Below, piece by piece: positions 1-7,768 of a stretch of 21,921 nt of DNA. The DNA is taken from the IMG/VR virus record IMGVR_UViG_3300046467_000138, positions 1 to 21,921 of that record. One strand, given 5' to 3'. A model generated the notes under the pieces. The model did not search any database, was not told the DNA's origin, and worked only from the letters and a program-made list of their open reading frames with translations. This DNA is from a virus. Both the position numbers and the translations under genes were made by a program. How positions within the stretch are numbered: the first letter of the stretch is position 1; the number at the start of each line of letters is the position of its first letter.

Positions 1-2
1 TT

Positions 3-1643
3 TCAAGATGTGGTGGAGTTTTAGGTAATTCACTCAAAGTTTCAGTTTGTGCCAGTTCAGACGCATTCTTTAATGATGCAGTAACCACAACAGCAGCTGG
101 ATCAGTAGAGGCTTTAGGACAAACAACAATAACCGTTATTGCAAGTAATGTATTCACGGTAAGAGACAGAATTAGATTCACAGGACATTTAACAGACTAT
201 AGAGTAACATCATTACCTGATGCAACTCACATCGTTATTGAATCATTAAATCAACCATCAGGAACAGGACTAACAGAAGCCGTTCCAGCGACCACAAACA
301 TCGATAGATACTGGGAATTTAGCACATATTTCTCCAAAGCACCAGCAAAATCAGCAGGTGCATTGAACGCAGGAGCAGGAAATGACGAAATCCATGTTGT
401 AGTTGTTGATGAAGACGGTGTAATATCAGGAACAGCACACACAGTTCTCGAATCATACGGTTTCGTATCTTGTGCATCAGACGCAAAAGACGGACAGGGT
501 GGTTCTAGTTATTACAAAAATGCAATCGGGTTAGGATCAGACTGGGTATACTGGGCAGGTCATTCTACTTCAATATTCACAGCAGCAAACGAAACAATCA
601 CATTAGCAGCATCTGTATCAGATACATTTGCAAGACCTTCCGCACCTATCAATGATTCATTGACTGGTGGTGCAGACGGTAGATCAGGAACAGCATTAGA
701 AAAATACGGTGCATGGACAGACCATTTCCAAGATGGTGAAACTATTGACATTTCTTTCCTAATTGTCGGTTCAACTAGAACTGATAATGGATCAGGAACG
801 GATCAAGACCTTCTTACAGATTGGACAACAGTAACAAATCAAGCAATTAACCTTTGTGAAGCAAGAAAAGATTGTATAGCAATCGTTTCACCAAGACGAG
901 CTGATGTAGTAAATATTACATCCGAGTCAACTCAAGCAGCAAATGTTAAAACAACTGGTGATACAGCATCATCTAGTTCATTCGCAACAATGGATAGCAC
1001 TTGGGTTTATCAGTATGATAGATTTAACGACAGATACGTTTGGATTCCAGCATGTGGACACACAGCAGGTATTATGGCAAGAGCAGACCTTTTAAGAGAC
1101 CCTTGGTGGTCTCCAGCAGGATTCTCAAGAGGACAATACTTAGGTATTACTAAACTTGCATTCAATCCAAAACAAGCATCTAGAGATGACTTATATAACG
1201 CAAGAATTAACCCAGTCGTGACTTTTCCCGGCCAAGGAACAGTTCTTTACGGTGACAAAACAATGTTAACATCACCATCTGCATTTGATAGAATCAATGT
1301 TAGAAGGTTGTTCATCGTATTAGAGAAAGCAATAGCAACAGCAGCAAAATCCCAGTTGTTTGAATTTAACGATTCATTCACAAGGGCACAATTTAGAGCT
1401 GCAGTTGAACCTTTCTTAAGAGATGTTAAAAATAGACGAGGACTGGTAGACTTCTCAGTATTGTGTGATGAAACAAATAACACAGATACAGTCATAGATA
1501 GAAACGAATTTGTTTGTTCCATCTTTGTGAAGCCTGCAAGGTCAATTAACTTTATCACTCTTAACTTCGTAGCCGCAAGGTCAGGGGTTGAGTTTGAAGA
1601 AATCTACACTGCAGTCGGTTACGAAGCAGGAACAACAGCATAA
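3..1643 (+). CDS. gp18: Tail sheath protein gp18 (5'-truncated by window edge)
   Basis: Contractile tail sheath subunit, polymerising around the tail tube of the myovirus tail. The frame is open from the first bases of the window, so the gene begins upstream: 546 residues are visible against about 659 in T4 gp18. The visible N-terminal part contains RCGGVLGNSLKVSVCAS, typical of T4-like sheath proteins. The C-terminal third (residues after about 330) holds the conserved core, with WIPACGHTAGIMAR, a DPWWSPAG stretch, and an LFIVLEKAI helix followed by F.FNDSFTR. The first in-frame ATG at 363 is internal and not the start, since conserved sheath sequence continues upstream of it. The gene is followed after 13 bases by the tail tube gene, the usual 18-19 order. 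Identification is from remembered family sequence and synteny; I am very confident. Confidence 0.95.
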   Translation, partial: SRCGGVLGNSLKVSVCASSDAFFNDAVTTTAAGSVEALGQTTITVIASNVFTVRDRIRFTGHLTDYRVTSLPDATHIVIESLNQPSGTGLTEAVPATTNIDRYWEFSTYFSKAPAKSAGALNAGAGNDEIHVVVVDEDGVISGTAHTVLESYGFVSCASDAKDGQGGSSYYKNAIGLGSDWVYWAGHSTSIFTAANETITLAASVSDTFARPSAPINDSLTGGADGRSGTALEKYGAWTDHFQDGETIDISFLIVGSTRTDNGSGTDQDLLTDWTTVTNQAINLCEARKDCIAIVSPRRADVVNITSESTQAANVKTTGDTASSSSFATMDSTWVYQYDRFNDRYVWIPACGHTAGIMARADLLRDPWWSPAGFSRGQYLGITKLAFNPKQASRDDLYNARINPVVTFPGQGTVLYGDKTMLTSPSAFDRINVRRLFIVLEKAIATAAKSQLFEFNDSFTRAQFRAAVEPFLRDVKNRRGLVDFSVLCDETNNTDTVIDRNEFVCSIFVKPARSINFITLNFVAARSGVEFEEIYTAVGYEAGTTA

Positions 1644-1656
1644 TTAGGGGAAACAG

Positions 1657-2154
1657 ATGGCAACTATAGATGAATTTAAAGCACAACTGATAGCAGGTGG
1701 GCCGAGAGCCAATAGGTTTAAGATTTTCATACCTAGAGCTGGCAATAAGATTGAGTTCTTAGCAAAGGCAGGTAACATTCCAGCGGCAGTTGTTGGACAA
1801 ATTGATGTCAAATGGAGAGGAAGTATTCTTAAATTAGCAGGAGATAGAACTTTTGCAAATTGGACAGTGACCATTCTTAATGATGTTGAGTTTTCAGCAA
1901 GAACAGCATTAGAAGCTTGGCAACAAGAAATTCAAGAGATGGGTGGTGGCAATGGTTCAACTACAACCGATTACCTAATCTCTAGAGCGTTCGTAGAACA
2001 ATTAAACAAAGATGATTCTGTCCTTGCAAGATACGAGTTCTTTAATATGTTTCCAGTTAATATAGGTGAAATAGCCTTAAGTCATGAAACATCTGACGAA
2101 TTGGAATCATTTGATACAGAATTTGCATTTTCGCACTGGGAAAGAGTTATCTAA
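1657..2154 (+). CDS. gp19: Tail tube protein gp19
   Basis: Major tail tube subunit, 165 aa (T4 gp19 is 163 aa). Stacked hexamers form the inner tube that the sheath drives through the cell envelope. The N-terminus has the tube-fold pattern N-R-F-K-I-x-I-P-R, followed by an AGNIPA loop and a W-x-V-T-I-L-N-D strand before the long helix beginning TALEAWQQEI. A good ribosome binding site, AGGGGAAACAG, lies directly upstream of the ATG. It sits between sheath and portal genes as in other T4-like phages. After its stop codon there is a small inverted repeat (2156-2175) and a late-type promoter for the portal gene, so the portal may also be transcribed separately. Confidence 0.95.
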   Translation: MATIDEFKAQLIAGGPRANRFKIFIPRAGNKIEFLAKAGNIPAAVVGQIDVKWRGSILKLAGDRTFANWTVTILNDVEFSARTALEAWQQEIQEMGGGNGSTTTDYLISRAFVEQLNKDDSVLARYEFFNMFPVNIGEIALSHETSDELESFDTEFAFSHWERVI

Positions 2155-2155
2155 G

Positions 2156-2175
2156 ACAATATAGTGAAATATTGT
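2156..2175. repeat. Inverted repeat after gp19 stop codon
   Basis: Perfect 7-bp arms ACAATAT and ATATTGT with a 6-base loop (AGTGAA) start two bases after the gp19 stop. The stem is AT-rich and has no T-tract, so it is at best a weak terminator or an mRNA 3'-end/processing structure. It lies 12 bases upstream of the late promoter box for gp20. Confidence 0.4.
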
Positions 2176-2187
2176 ATCCTTTTGGGA

Positions 2188-2195
2188 TATAAATA
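2188..2195 (+). promoter_or_regulatory. T4-type late promoter (TATAAATA) for gp20
   Basis: Exact match to the T4 late promoter box recognised by gp55-RNA polymerase. In T4 the box spans about -13 to -6, which would place +1 at 2201, the A of the gp20 ATG. No Shine-Dalgarno sequence is visible before that ATG. The box match is seen; the transcription start is inferred by T4 geometry. Confidence 0.65.
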
Positions 2196-2200
2196 ATAGT

Positions 2201-3742
2201 ATGGATATTTTTGGGTTTGAAATAACTCGTAAAAAAGACGAGTTAAGAGGAACGAAGGTCAATCAACAGACCTCTTTTGTTCCACCTGTGGACGATGACG
2301 GAACACCGATCATCTCCCAACAGCCAGGCGGTTTTATAACAGGTGGTGCTTACGGTCAATATATTGACATGGAAGGCGGTATTAAGAATGAGGCAGGTCT
2401 CATTAATAGATACCGAGAAACATCTTTGATACCTGAGTGTGACTCAGCAATCGAAGATATTATAAATGAGTGTATCACTTCGGATAGTGCTGATAGAATA
2501 GTGACACTCGATCTCAGAGATGTGAAACTCTCTGACAGTATCAAAGGTAAGATACAAGACGAGTTTAGTCACATATTATCAATAATGAAGTTCAATCAGA
2601 ACTCTCATGAAATTTTCAGAAAGTGGTATATCGATGGAAGAATATACTTCCATAAGGTTGTGGATACAAAACGCCCTAAATTGGGTATTGTAGACCTTAG
2701 AAATATCGATCCTCTTAAGATTAAGAAGATTAGGAATATAGAAAAGGACAAAGACAATAAAACAGGGATGGATATTGTCAAGAAGGTTGAAGAATTTTAT
2801 GTCTTCAACGATAAAGGTTTTGATAAGAGCGGAACTGCAAATGAAGGTTCCACTCTTAAAATTGCCCCTGAGGCAGTGACATACACTACATCAGGGTTAC
2901 TTGATTACACAAAGAATGTGGTAATTGGGTATCTGCATAAGTCATTGAAGACTGCAAATCAGTTATCAATGATGGAAGATGCACTTGTAATCTATAGGAT
3001 TTCAAGAGCTCCCGAAAGGAGAATCTTCTACATTGATGTTGGTAACTTGCCGAAGGCAAAAGCAGAACAATACTTATCAGATGTTATGAACAGGTATAAG
3101 AACAAACTTGTTTATAATGCACAGACAGGTGAGATCAAGGATGATCGTAAACACATGTCTATGTTAGAAGATTTTTGGCTACCTCGAAGAGAAGGTGGTC
3201 GTGGAACGGAGATAACTACTCTGCCAGGCGGACAAAACCTTGCAGAAATAGAAGATATAGAATACTTTAAGAAGAAACTATATCAATCTTTGAATGTTCC
3301 TGTTAGTAGAATGGAGCCTGACAATGGGTTTAACATGGGTCGAGCTTCAGAGATTAGTCGAGATGAGTTAAAGTTTAACAAATTTACTAATCGTCTACAG
3401 AAGAAGTTTGCAAGGGTGTTTACTGATATTTTAAGAACTCAGATAATACTCAAAGAGATTTTAAATGCAGATGAGTTTGATAAGGTGAAAGATTTCTTAT
3501 TATACGATTTTGCAACTGATAACCATTTCACAGAGTTGAAAGAGGTGGAGATCATGAGAGAAAGGCTTGAAACCCTTTCACAGGCTTCTGAATATGTTGG
3601 TAAATATTACTCACATGAATATGTAAGGAAATATATACTAAGACAGACAGAAGAAGAAATAAAGGTCATTGACAAGCAGGTGGACAGTGAAAAAGAAACT
3701 GGTGGAAACGATGACGATAATAATGATGGAGATAACTGGTAA
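2201..3742 (+). CDS. gp20: Portal vertex protein gp20
   Basis: Portal protein, forming the dodecameric ring at the unique capsid vertex; it initiates head assembly, is the DNA channel during packaging and binds the neck. Length 513 aa against 524 in T4. Recognisable T4-portal segments include RYRE near residue 70 followed by PE.D.AIEDIINECI, the MEDALVIYRISRAPERRIFYIDVGNLPK.KAEQYL stretch (about 259-293), and the LPGGQNL.EIEDIEYFKKKLY....VP.SR segment (about 343-374). The C-terminal tail is very acidic and Asn/Asp-rich, as is common in this family. There is no ribosome binding site, and the ATG coincides with the predicted +1 of an upstream late promoter. The stop overlaps the next ATG (TAATG). 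Confidence 0.96.
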   Translation: MDIFGFEITRKKDELRGTKVNQQTSFVPPVDDDGTPIISQQPGGFITGGAYGQYIDMEGGIKNEAGLINRYRETSLIPECDSAIEDIINECITSDSADRIVTLDLRDVKLSDSIKGKIQDEFSHILSIMKFNQNSHEIFRKWYIDGRIYFHKVVDTKRPKLGIVDLRNIDPLKIKKIRNIEKDKDNKTGMDIVKKVEEFYVFNDKGFDKSGTANEGSTLKIAPEAVTYTTSGLLDYTKNVVIGYLHKSLKTANQLSMMEDALVIYRISRAPERRIFYIDVGNLPKAKAEQYLSDVMNRYKNKLVYNAQTGEIKDDRKHMSMLEDFWLPRREGGRGTEITTLPGGQNLAEIEDIEYFKKKLYQSLNVPVSRMEPDNGFNMGRASEISRDELKFNKFTNRLQKKFARVFTDILRTQIILKEILNADEFDKVKDFLLYDFATDNHFTELKEVEIMRERLETLSQASEYVGKYYSHEYVRKYILRQTEEEIKVIDKQVDSEKETGGNDDDNNDGDNW

Positions 3743-3921
3743 TGGCTGAATTAAAAGACATTAATAGAGAAATAGTAGATACTATTGCAGATGGTCAGTT
3801 GAGTGATGCTCAAGACCTTATTAAACAGGGTTTAATGAAGAAAGCTGGTGAAACAGTGGACATGAAAAGGGTTGAGCAACAAGTAAATTGGACTGATAAA
3901 CAGGAAGAAGAAGAATCTTAA
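3742..3921 (+). CDS. Small prohead core-like protein (gp67 position)
   Basis: A 59-aa ORF too short for many gene finders, but its ATG overlaps the gp20 stop (TAATG) and it ends one base before the next ATG, so it is almost certainly translated. It begins MAELKDINREIVDTIADGQL, is helical and charged throughout, has a clear amphipathic helix around residues 18-32, and ends in a run of glutamates (QEEEES). In T4, the gene at this position is 67, a small acidic prohead core protein of about 80 aa. The functional link here rests on position, size and composition; I do not see a convincing sequence match to T4 gp67. No (L/I)xE prohead protease site is obvious in it. Confidence 0.7.
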   Translation: MAELKDINREIVDTIADGQLSDAQDLIKQGLMKKAGETVDMKRVEQQVNWTDKQEEEES

Positions 3922-3922
3922 A

Positions 3923-4225
3923 ATGAAAAGCTTTAGAGAAATAACTCAAGAATTGAACGAAGCAAAGTTCAAAGCTCCTAGGGGAACCAAGGAATTAAAG
4001 AGAGATTTCGTCAAGGCTGGTGGAAAATCTTTTGAAATCGTGTATGTTCAGAACAAGAAGAAACAGGTAGAAGTATATCTTGATAGCACCTCAATGGGTG
4101 ATCCATATAAAGATATGAAAACTGCCGAGAAAGAGATGAAAGACATTAAAAAGGTTATGAAACAAATGTCAGAAGATTTTAACATAGAAGAATTAAAGGG
4201 GTTTATCAATGAAATTAATAACTGA
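3923..4225 (+). CDS. Prohead core protein (gp68 position) with N-terminal capsid-targeting-like peptide
   Basis: A 100-aa lysine- and glutamate-rich helical protein in the position of T4 gene 68 (prohead core), immediately before the protease gene, whose ATG lies inside its last codons (17-base overlap). Its N-terminus, MKSFREITQELNEAKF, closely resembles capsid-targeting sequences of T4 internal proteins. L11-N12-E13|A14 fits the T4 gp21 cleavage preference (L/I)-x-E followed by a small residue. The protein is therefore likely packed into the prohead core and trimmed at residue 13. The remainder has a short beta-like centre (SFEIVYVQNKKKQVEVYLD, about 37-55) and a charged coiled C-terminal helix. 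The position and cleavage motif are seen; the role is inferred from T4. Confidence 0.75.
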   Translation: MKSFREITQELNEAKFKAPRGTKELKRDFVKAGGKSFEIVYVQNKKKQVEVYLDSTSMGDPYKDMKTAEKEMKDIKKVMKQMSEDFNIEELKGFINEINN

Positions 4226-4862
4226 GTTTAATAATTACGGTGTAGAACCTGTGATAGTAGAAGCCAATTCAAAAGGTGTCAAAGAATACTTTATTGAAGG
4301 TGTTTTTATGCAAGCAGAAGTAAAAAACCGAAATGGTCGTGTATATCCTAAAGCAATTATGGCTAATGAAGTTAAACGATATAAAGCAGAATTTATTGAT
4401 AAATCAAGAGCGTTTGGGGAGTTAGGACATCCCGAAGGGCCGACAATCAATTTAGACAAAGTCTCTCATATGATTACATCTTTAGAAGAAGATGGTAATA
4501 ATTATGTTGGTAGAGCAAAGATTTTAAGCACACCAAACGGTCAAATCGTAAGAAATTTAATCGATGACGGTGCTAAATTAGGAGTGTCATCTAGAGGATT
4601 AGGTTCCTTGGAACAAAAGGGTGATACACAAGTAGTAAAGGGAGACTTTCAGTTAGCAACCGCTGCTGATATTGTTGCAGACCCTTCTGCACCTGAGGCT
4701 TTCGTAGAAGGTATCATGGAAGGTGTAGAGTGGATTTACGATAATGGTATCCTAAAGGCCCAAGATGTAGAGGAAATGCAGAATGAATTAAAATTTGCAA
4801 CCCTAAATAAATTGGAAGAAACAAAGATAAATTTATGGAAAAGGTTTGTTGAGAACCTTTAG
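4209..4862 (+). CDS. gp21: Prohead core scaffolding protease gp21
   Basis: Serine protease of the T4 prohead core (MEROPS S80 type), 217 aa against 212 in T4. It cleaves the scaffold, core proteins and major capsid protein at (L/I)xE sites during head maturation. Conserved family blocks are visible: EGVFMQAEVKNRNGRVYP (about 30-47), FGELGHP with the catalytic His at residue 74, and LGVSSRGLGSL with the catalytic Ser at 127 or 128. The N-terminus MKLITEF contains L-I-T-E at residues 3-6, a possible self-cleavage site. Translation appears coupled to the upstream core gene (17-base overlap). It is followed by a late promoter and the scaffold gene. Confidence 0.95.
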   Translation: MKLITEFNNYGVEPVIVEANSKGVKEYFIEGVFMQAEVKNRNGRVYPKAIMANEVKRYKAEFIDKSRAFGELGHPEGPTINLDKVSHMITSLEEDGNNYVGRAKILSTPNGQIVRNLIDDGAKLGVSSRGLGSLEQKGDTQVVKGDFQLATAADIVADPSAPEAFVEGIMEGVEWIYDNGILKAQDVEEMQNELKFATLNKLEETKINLWKRFVENL

Positions 4863-4864
4863 TA

Positions 4865-4872
4865 TATAAATA
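4865..4872 (+). promoter_or_regulatory. T4-type late promoter (TATAAATA) for gp22
   Basis: Exact late-promoter box three bases after the gp21 stop. Predicted +1 near 4878 leaves a leader of about 29 bases containing a strong ribosome binding site, AACAGGAG, before the gp22 ATG at 4907. An overlapping second NATAAATA reading is at 4869-4876. Confidence 0.7.
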
Positions 4873-4906
4873 AATAAGAATAAACTCAAATTAACAGGAG
4901 CATAAA

Positions 4907-6277
4907 ATGGCAGAGTTAGAAAACCAAGCAGCAATCGAAGAGGTGAAAACTTCTACAGTTGAAGAATCAGCTGTGAAGCAACCTCACGAAGGTGCTGAGA
5001 AAGGTGACGCAAAGCCCGTAAAACAAGGTTCATCCGATGCTGAGACCATAGGGTCAGGCAAAGCGGTGGTCGTCAAACCTGAGGAAAATCCTGTTGACAA
5101 AGCTGTGGCAGCTTCCAAAGCAGCCGCCGATGAGACCAAACCAGTAAAGGACGCAGTCAACAAATTAGCTGACAAAGCCGAGAAAGGTGAAAAACTCAAA
5201 GAAACAGAAGATAACGAAGACGAAGATGCAATCACAGAGAAAGCACCTTCTAAAATGGAATCTATCAAGGCTATCGTCAACACTATGAAGGAAATGACCA
5301 AAGAAGACCTACAAAAAACTTTTGGTTCAATATCAGAAGCAGACGTAGACGAATCCTTGACAAAAGCAGAAGTCGCTAGAAAAATCGTTGAAACCTTAAA
5401 AGGTATGGACGAAGAAGAAGTCTTTAAATTCGCAGAAGGATTCAATTCTTCTAAGAAGGAAGAAGAAGAATCAGTTAAAGAATCAGTGGAAACTGATGAA
5501 GAAACTCCAGCGTCAGTTGAAGCAGATTTAGTAGAGATTGAAGTAGAAGACGACTTAAAAGCAATCTCTGAAGCACTTGACCTTTCCGAAGAAAATGCTG
5601 AAAAAGCAAAAACAATCTTTAAAGCTGCAATTAACAGTAAAGTTGCACAAATTAAAGAAGAATTGGAAACGGCAAAACAAGAAGAAATTAAAACCTCGGT
5701 AGAACAAGTTAAAACTGATCTTTCAGAAGCAGTTGACAAGTATCTTACCTATTGCGCAGAAGAGTGGACGAAAGAAAACGAACTCGCAATCGAAAGGGGT
5801 TTGAGATCGGAAATGACAGAAAACTTTATTACAGGATTGAAAACATTGTTCGTAGAACATTATGTTGAAGTTCCCGAAGATAAGTATAATGTTATTGATG
5901 AACTCGCAAATCGTCTCGATGATATGGAACAAAAACTTGACGGTGAAGTCCAGAAGAATATGGATGTAACCGAAGAGTTAGACCAAATCAAGAGAGGCAA
6001 TGTAATTAGAGAGGCCTGCGAAGACCTTTCTGAATCACAGAAAGAAAAAATGGCATCACTCGCAGACGGAGTAGACTACAAAGACGGCACTGATTTCGCA
6101 GAGAAAGTAAGTGAAGTTAAAGCAGCCTATTTCGGTAAATCCGAAGGTGATGACATTGCTGAGGAAACCAAAGTTGAGGAAGGAACTGGAACATTTGAAG
6201 GTGAAGCATCATCTCCTGTTCTTGATCCTACCATTGCTAGGTATTCCAAAGCTATTTCTAATTTAAATCCTTTATAA
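4907..6277 (+). CDS. gp22: Prohead scaffolding core protein gp22 (long form)
   Basis: Main scaffold of the prohead core, around which gp23 assembles and which gp21 then degrades to peptides. Assignment rests on position between gp21 and gp23 and on the character of the protein: 456 aa, highly acidic, Glu/Lys/Ala-rich, with long predicted coiled coils (about 210-360) and almost no aromatics in the first 250 residues. It is clearly longer than T4 gp22 (269 aa). The extra sequence looks like the low-complexity E/K/A/P/S-rich N-terminal 110 residues. Several L/I-x-E sites (LKE, ITE and others) fit protease turnover. The C-terminus (PVLDPTIARYSKAISNLNPL) is less charged and could contact the shell. 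An inverted repeat spans its stop codon. Confidence 0.9.
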   Translation: MAELENQAAIEEVKTSTVEESAVKQPHEGAEKGDAKPVKQGSSDAETIGSGKAVVVKPEENPVDKAVAASKAAADETKPVKDAVNKLADKAEKGEKLKETEDNEDEDAITEKAPSKMESIKAIVNTMKEMTKEDLQKTFGSISEADVDESLTKAEVARKIVETLKGMDEEEVFKFAEGFNSSKKEEEESVKESVETDEETPASVEADLVEIEVEDDLKAISEALDLSEENAEKAKTIFKAAINSKVAQIKEELETAKQEEIKTSVEQVKTDLSEAVDKYLTYCAEEWTKENELAIERGLRSEMTENFITGLKTLFVEHYVEVPEDKYNVIDELANRLDDMEQKLDGEVQKNMDVTEELDQIKRGNVIREACEDLSESQKEKMASLADGVDYKDGTDFAEKVSEVKAAYFGKSEGDDIAEETKVEEGTGTFEGEASSPVLDPTIARYSKAISNLNPL

Positions 6278-6291
6278 TAATATAAAGGATT
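6266..6291. repeat. Perfect 11-bp inverted repeat spanning gp22 stop codon
   Basis: Arms AATCCTTTATA (6266-6276) and TATAAAGGATT (6281-6291) around loop ATAA. The gp22 stop (6275-6277) sits in the top of the left arm. There is no T-tract behind it, and the gp23 ribosome binding site AAGGGGAAA starts about 7 bases downstream. Consistent with an mRNA hairpin between scaffold and capsid cistrons rather than an intrinsic terminator. Confidence 0.55.
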
Positions 6292-6310
6292 AATTTAAGG
6301 GGAAACAAGT

Positions 6311-7621
6311 ATGTTTTTATCAGAAAACTTACAGGAAAAGTGGAAGCCGATTCTAGAGCACTCCGATCTACCTAAGATCGAAGACAACTACAAGCGCGCA
6401 GTCACAGCAGTAATCCTAGAAAACCAAGAAAAGGCTCTTAACGAAGATCGCCAAACCTTGGAAGAAGCTGCACCTTTGAATGCTACTGGAAGTTCTGCAA
6501 TATCTAATTGGGATCCGATTTTGATCTCATTAGTTCGTAGAGCTATGCCGAATCTCGTTGCATACGACATTTGCGGTGTTCAGCCGATGACAGGCCCAAC
6601 TGGACTTATCTTTGCTATGAAAGCAAGGTATAACGACTATCCATCAGTAGGAAGAGAATCTAAATCAGAAGCTCTTTTCAACGAAGCAAGAACTGGTTAC
6701 TCTAGTTCTGTTAACCCTACTGCAGATGGTCTAGGAACAGATAACATTAGTGATCCTTTTGATACATCTTCACCTTCGTATGCAGATACGACTGGTGCTG
6801 GTATGTCTACAGCAAGTGCAGAAGCACTTGGTGATGTAGAAGCATCAAATGGTTTCGCACAAATGGCTTTCACAATAGAGAAAGCAACTGTCACAGCTAA
6901 ATCAAGAGCATTGAAAGCCGAGTATACACTCGAATTAGCACAAGACCTCAAAGCAATCCACGGTCTTGACGCAGAATCAGAACTAGCAAATATTCTTAGT
7001 TCTGAAATCTTAGCAGAAATCAATCGCGAAGTTGTCAGAAATGTTAACATTCAAGCAAAAGTTGGTGCAGCCGCAACAGCCGTAGCTGGAACTTTTAACC
7101 TTGATGTCGACGCAAACGGTAGATGGTCAGTTGAGAAGTTTAAAGGATTGTTGTTCCAAATCGAAAGAGAAGCAAATACAATAGCAAAAGAAACTCGTAG
7201 AGGTAAAGGAAACTTTATTCTATGTTCTTCTGATGTTGCATCGGCTCTTTCTATGGCAGGCGTTTTAGATTACGCTCCCGCTTTATCTACTAACATCAAT
7301 GTTGATGACACAGGCAATACTTTTGCTGGTGTTCTTAACGGCCGTGTTAAAGTCTATGTCGACCCATATGCTGGTGTCGATTACATGACTGTTGGATATA
7401 GAGGAAGTAATCCTTATGATGCTGGTATTTTCTACTGCCCATATGTTCCACTTCAAATGGTGAGAGCAGTTGGGGAAAACACATTCCAACCAAAAATCGG
7501 ATTTAAAACTCGATATGGTATGGTTTCTAACCCATTCGTGGGTGCGACTCCGTCTAGTGGAATGGCAACAGCAGCAACTAACCAGTATTACAGAAAAATG
7601 GCTGTAAGCAACATTCTGTAA
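6311..7621 (+). CDS. gp23: Major capsid protein gp23
   Basis: Precursor of the HK97-fold capsid hexamer subunit, 436 aa against 521 in T4. Diagnostic blocks are an N-terminal KWKPILEH, the SLVRRAMPNLVAYDICGVQPMTGPTGLIFAM block (about 75-105), LELAQDLKAIHGLDAESEL, and the C-terminal YVPLQMVRAVGENTFQPKIGFKTRYGM. By comparison with T4 (cleavage after E65 in LTE|AE), the gp21 site here is probably L50-E51-E52|A53 (LEE|AAP). A strong ribosome binding site (AAGGGGAAACAAGT) precedes the ATG. An intrinsic terminator follows 56 bases after the stop. No gp24-like vertex protein gene follows, unlike T4. Confidence 0.98.
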   Translation: MFLSENLQEKWKPILEHSDLPKIEDNYKRAVTAVILENQEKALNEDRQTLEEAAPLNATGSSAISNWDPILISLVRRAMPNLVAYDICGVQPMTGPTGLIFAMKARYNDYPSVGRESKSEALFNEARTGYSSSVNPTADGLGTDNISDPFDTSSPSYADTTGAGMSTASAEALGDVEASNGFAQMAFTIEKATVTAKSRALKAEYTLELAQDLKAIHGLDAESELANILSSEILAEINREVVRNVNIQAKVGAAATAVAGTFNLDVDANGRWSVEKFKGLLFQIEREANTIAKETRRGKGNFILCSSDVASALSMAGVLDYAPALSTNINVDDTGNTFAGVLNGRVKVYVDPYAGVDYMTVGYRGSNPYDAGIFYCPYVPLQMVRAVGENTFQPKIGFKTRYGMVSNPFVGATPSSGMATAATNQYYRKMAVSNIL

Positions 7622-7677
7622 GGTTAGCAATAGCCCTACTATAAAACAGTTTTATATATCATATAGATTATGTTTTC

Positions 7678-7704
7678 AAGGGACTCTTCGGAGTCCCTTT
7701 TTTT
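7678..7704 (+). terminator. Intrinsic terminator after gp23
   Basis: Perfect 9-bp stem AAGGGACTC / GAGTCCCTT (7678-7686 and 7691-7699) closed by a TTCG tetraloop, with seven Ts at 7698-7704. A classic rho-independent terminator ending the capsid transcript, as also occurs after gene 23 in T4. A shorter AT palindrome (7640-7656) lies just upstream. Confidence 0.93.
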
Positions 7705-7712
7705 CGCCTAAA

Positions 7713-7720
7713 TATAAGTA
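7713..7720 (+). promoter_or_regulatory. Possible variant late promoter (TATAAGTA)
   Basis: One mismatch from TATAAATA, nine bases beyond the gp23 terminator and 49 bases upstream of the next ATG, where a new promoter is needed. The same TATAAGTA string recurs at 8029-8036 just after an exact late box, so it may be background. Confidence 0.35.
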
Positions 7721-7768
7721 GGGAAGTCAAAAGGACAACCCATACACACAGACACACAGGAGAAAATC

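Noticed and set aside
363-1643. ATG at 363 as start of the sheath gene
   Set aside because: The same frame is open to the window start and encodes conserved sheath sequence, so this methionine is internal.
4984-5739. 251-codon minus-strand ORF opposite gp22
   Set aside because: Ser/Ala/Leu-rich mirror of the Glu/Lys/Ala-rich scaffold sequence; no ribosome binding site, and every other gene is on the + strand.
7622-7768. gp24-like vertex gene or other gene after gp23
   Set aside because: The interval holds only a terminator, a variant promoter box and a ribosome binding site; no coding frame.
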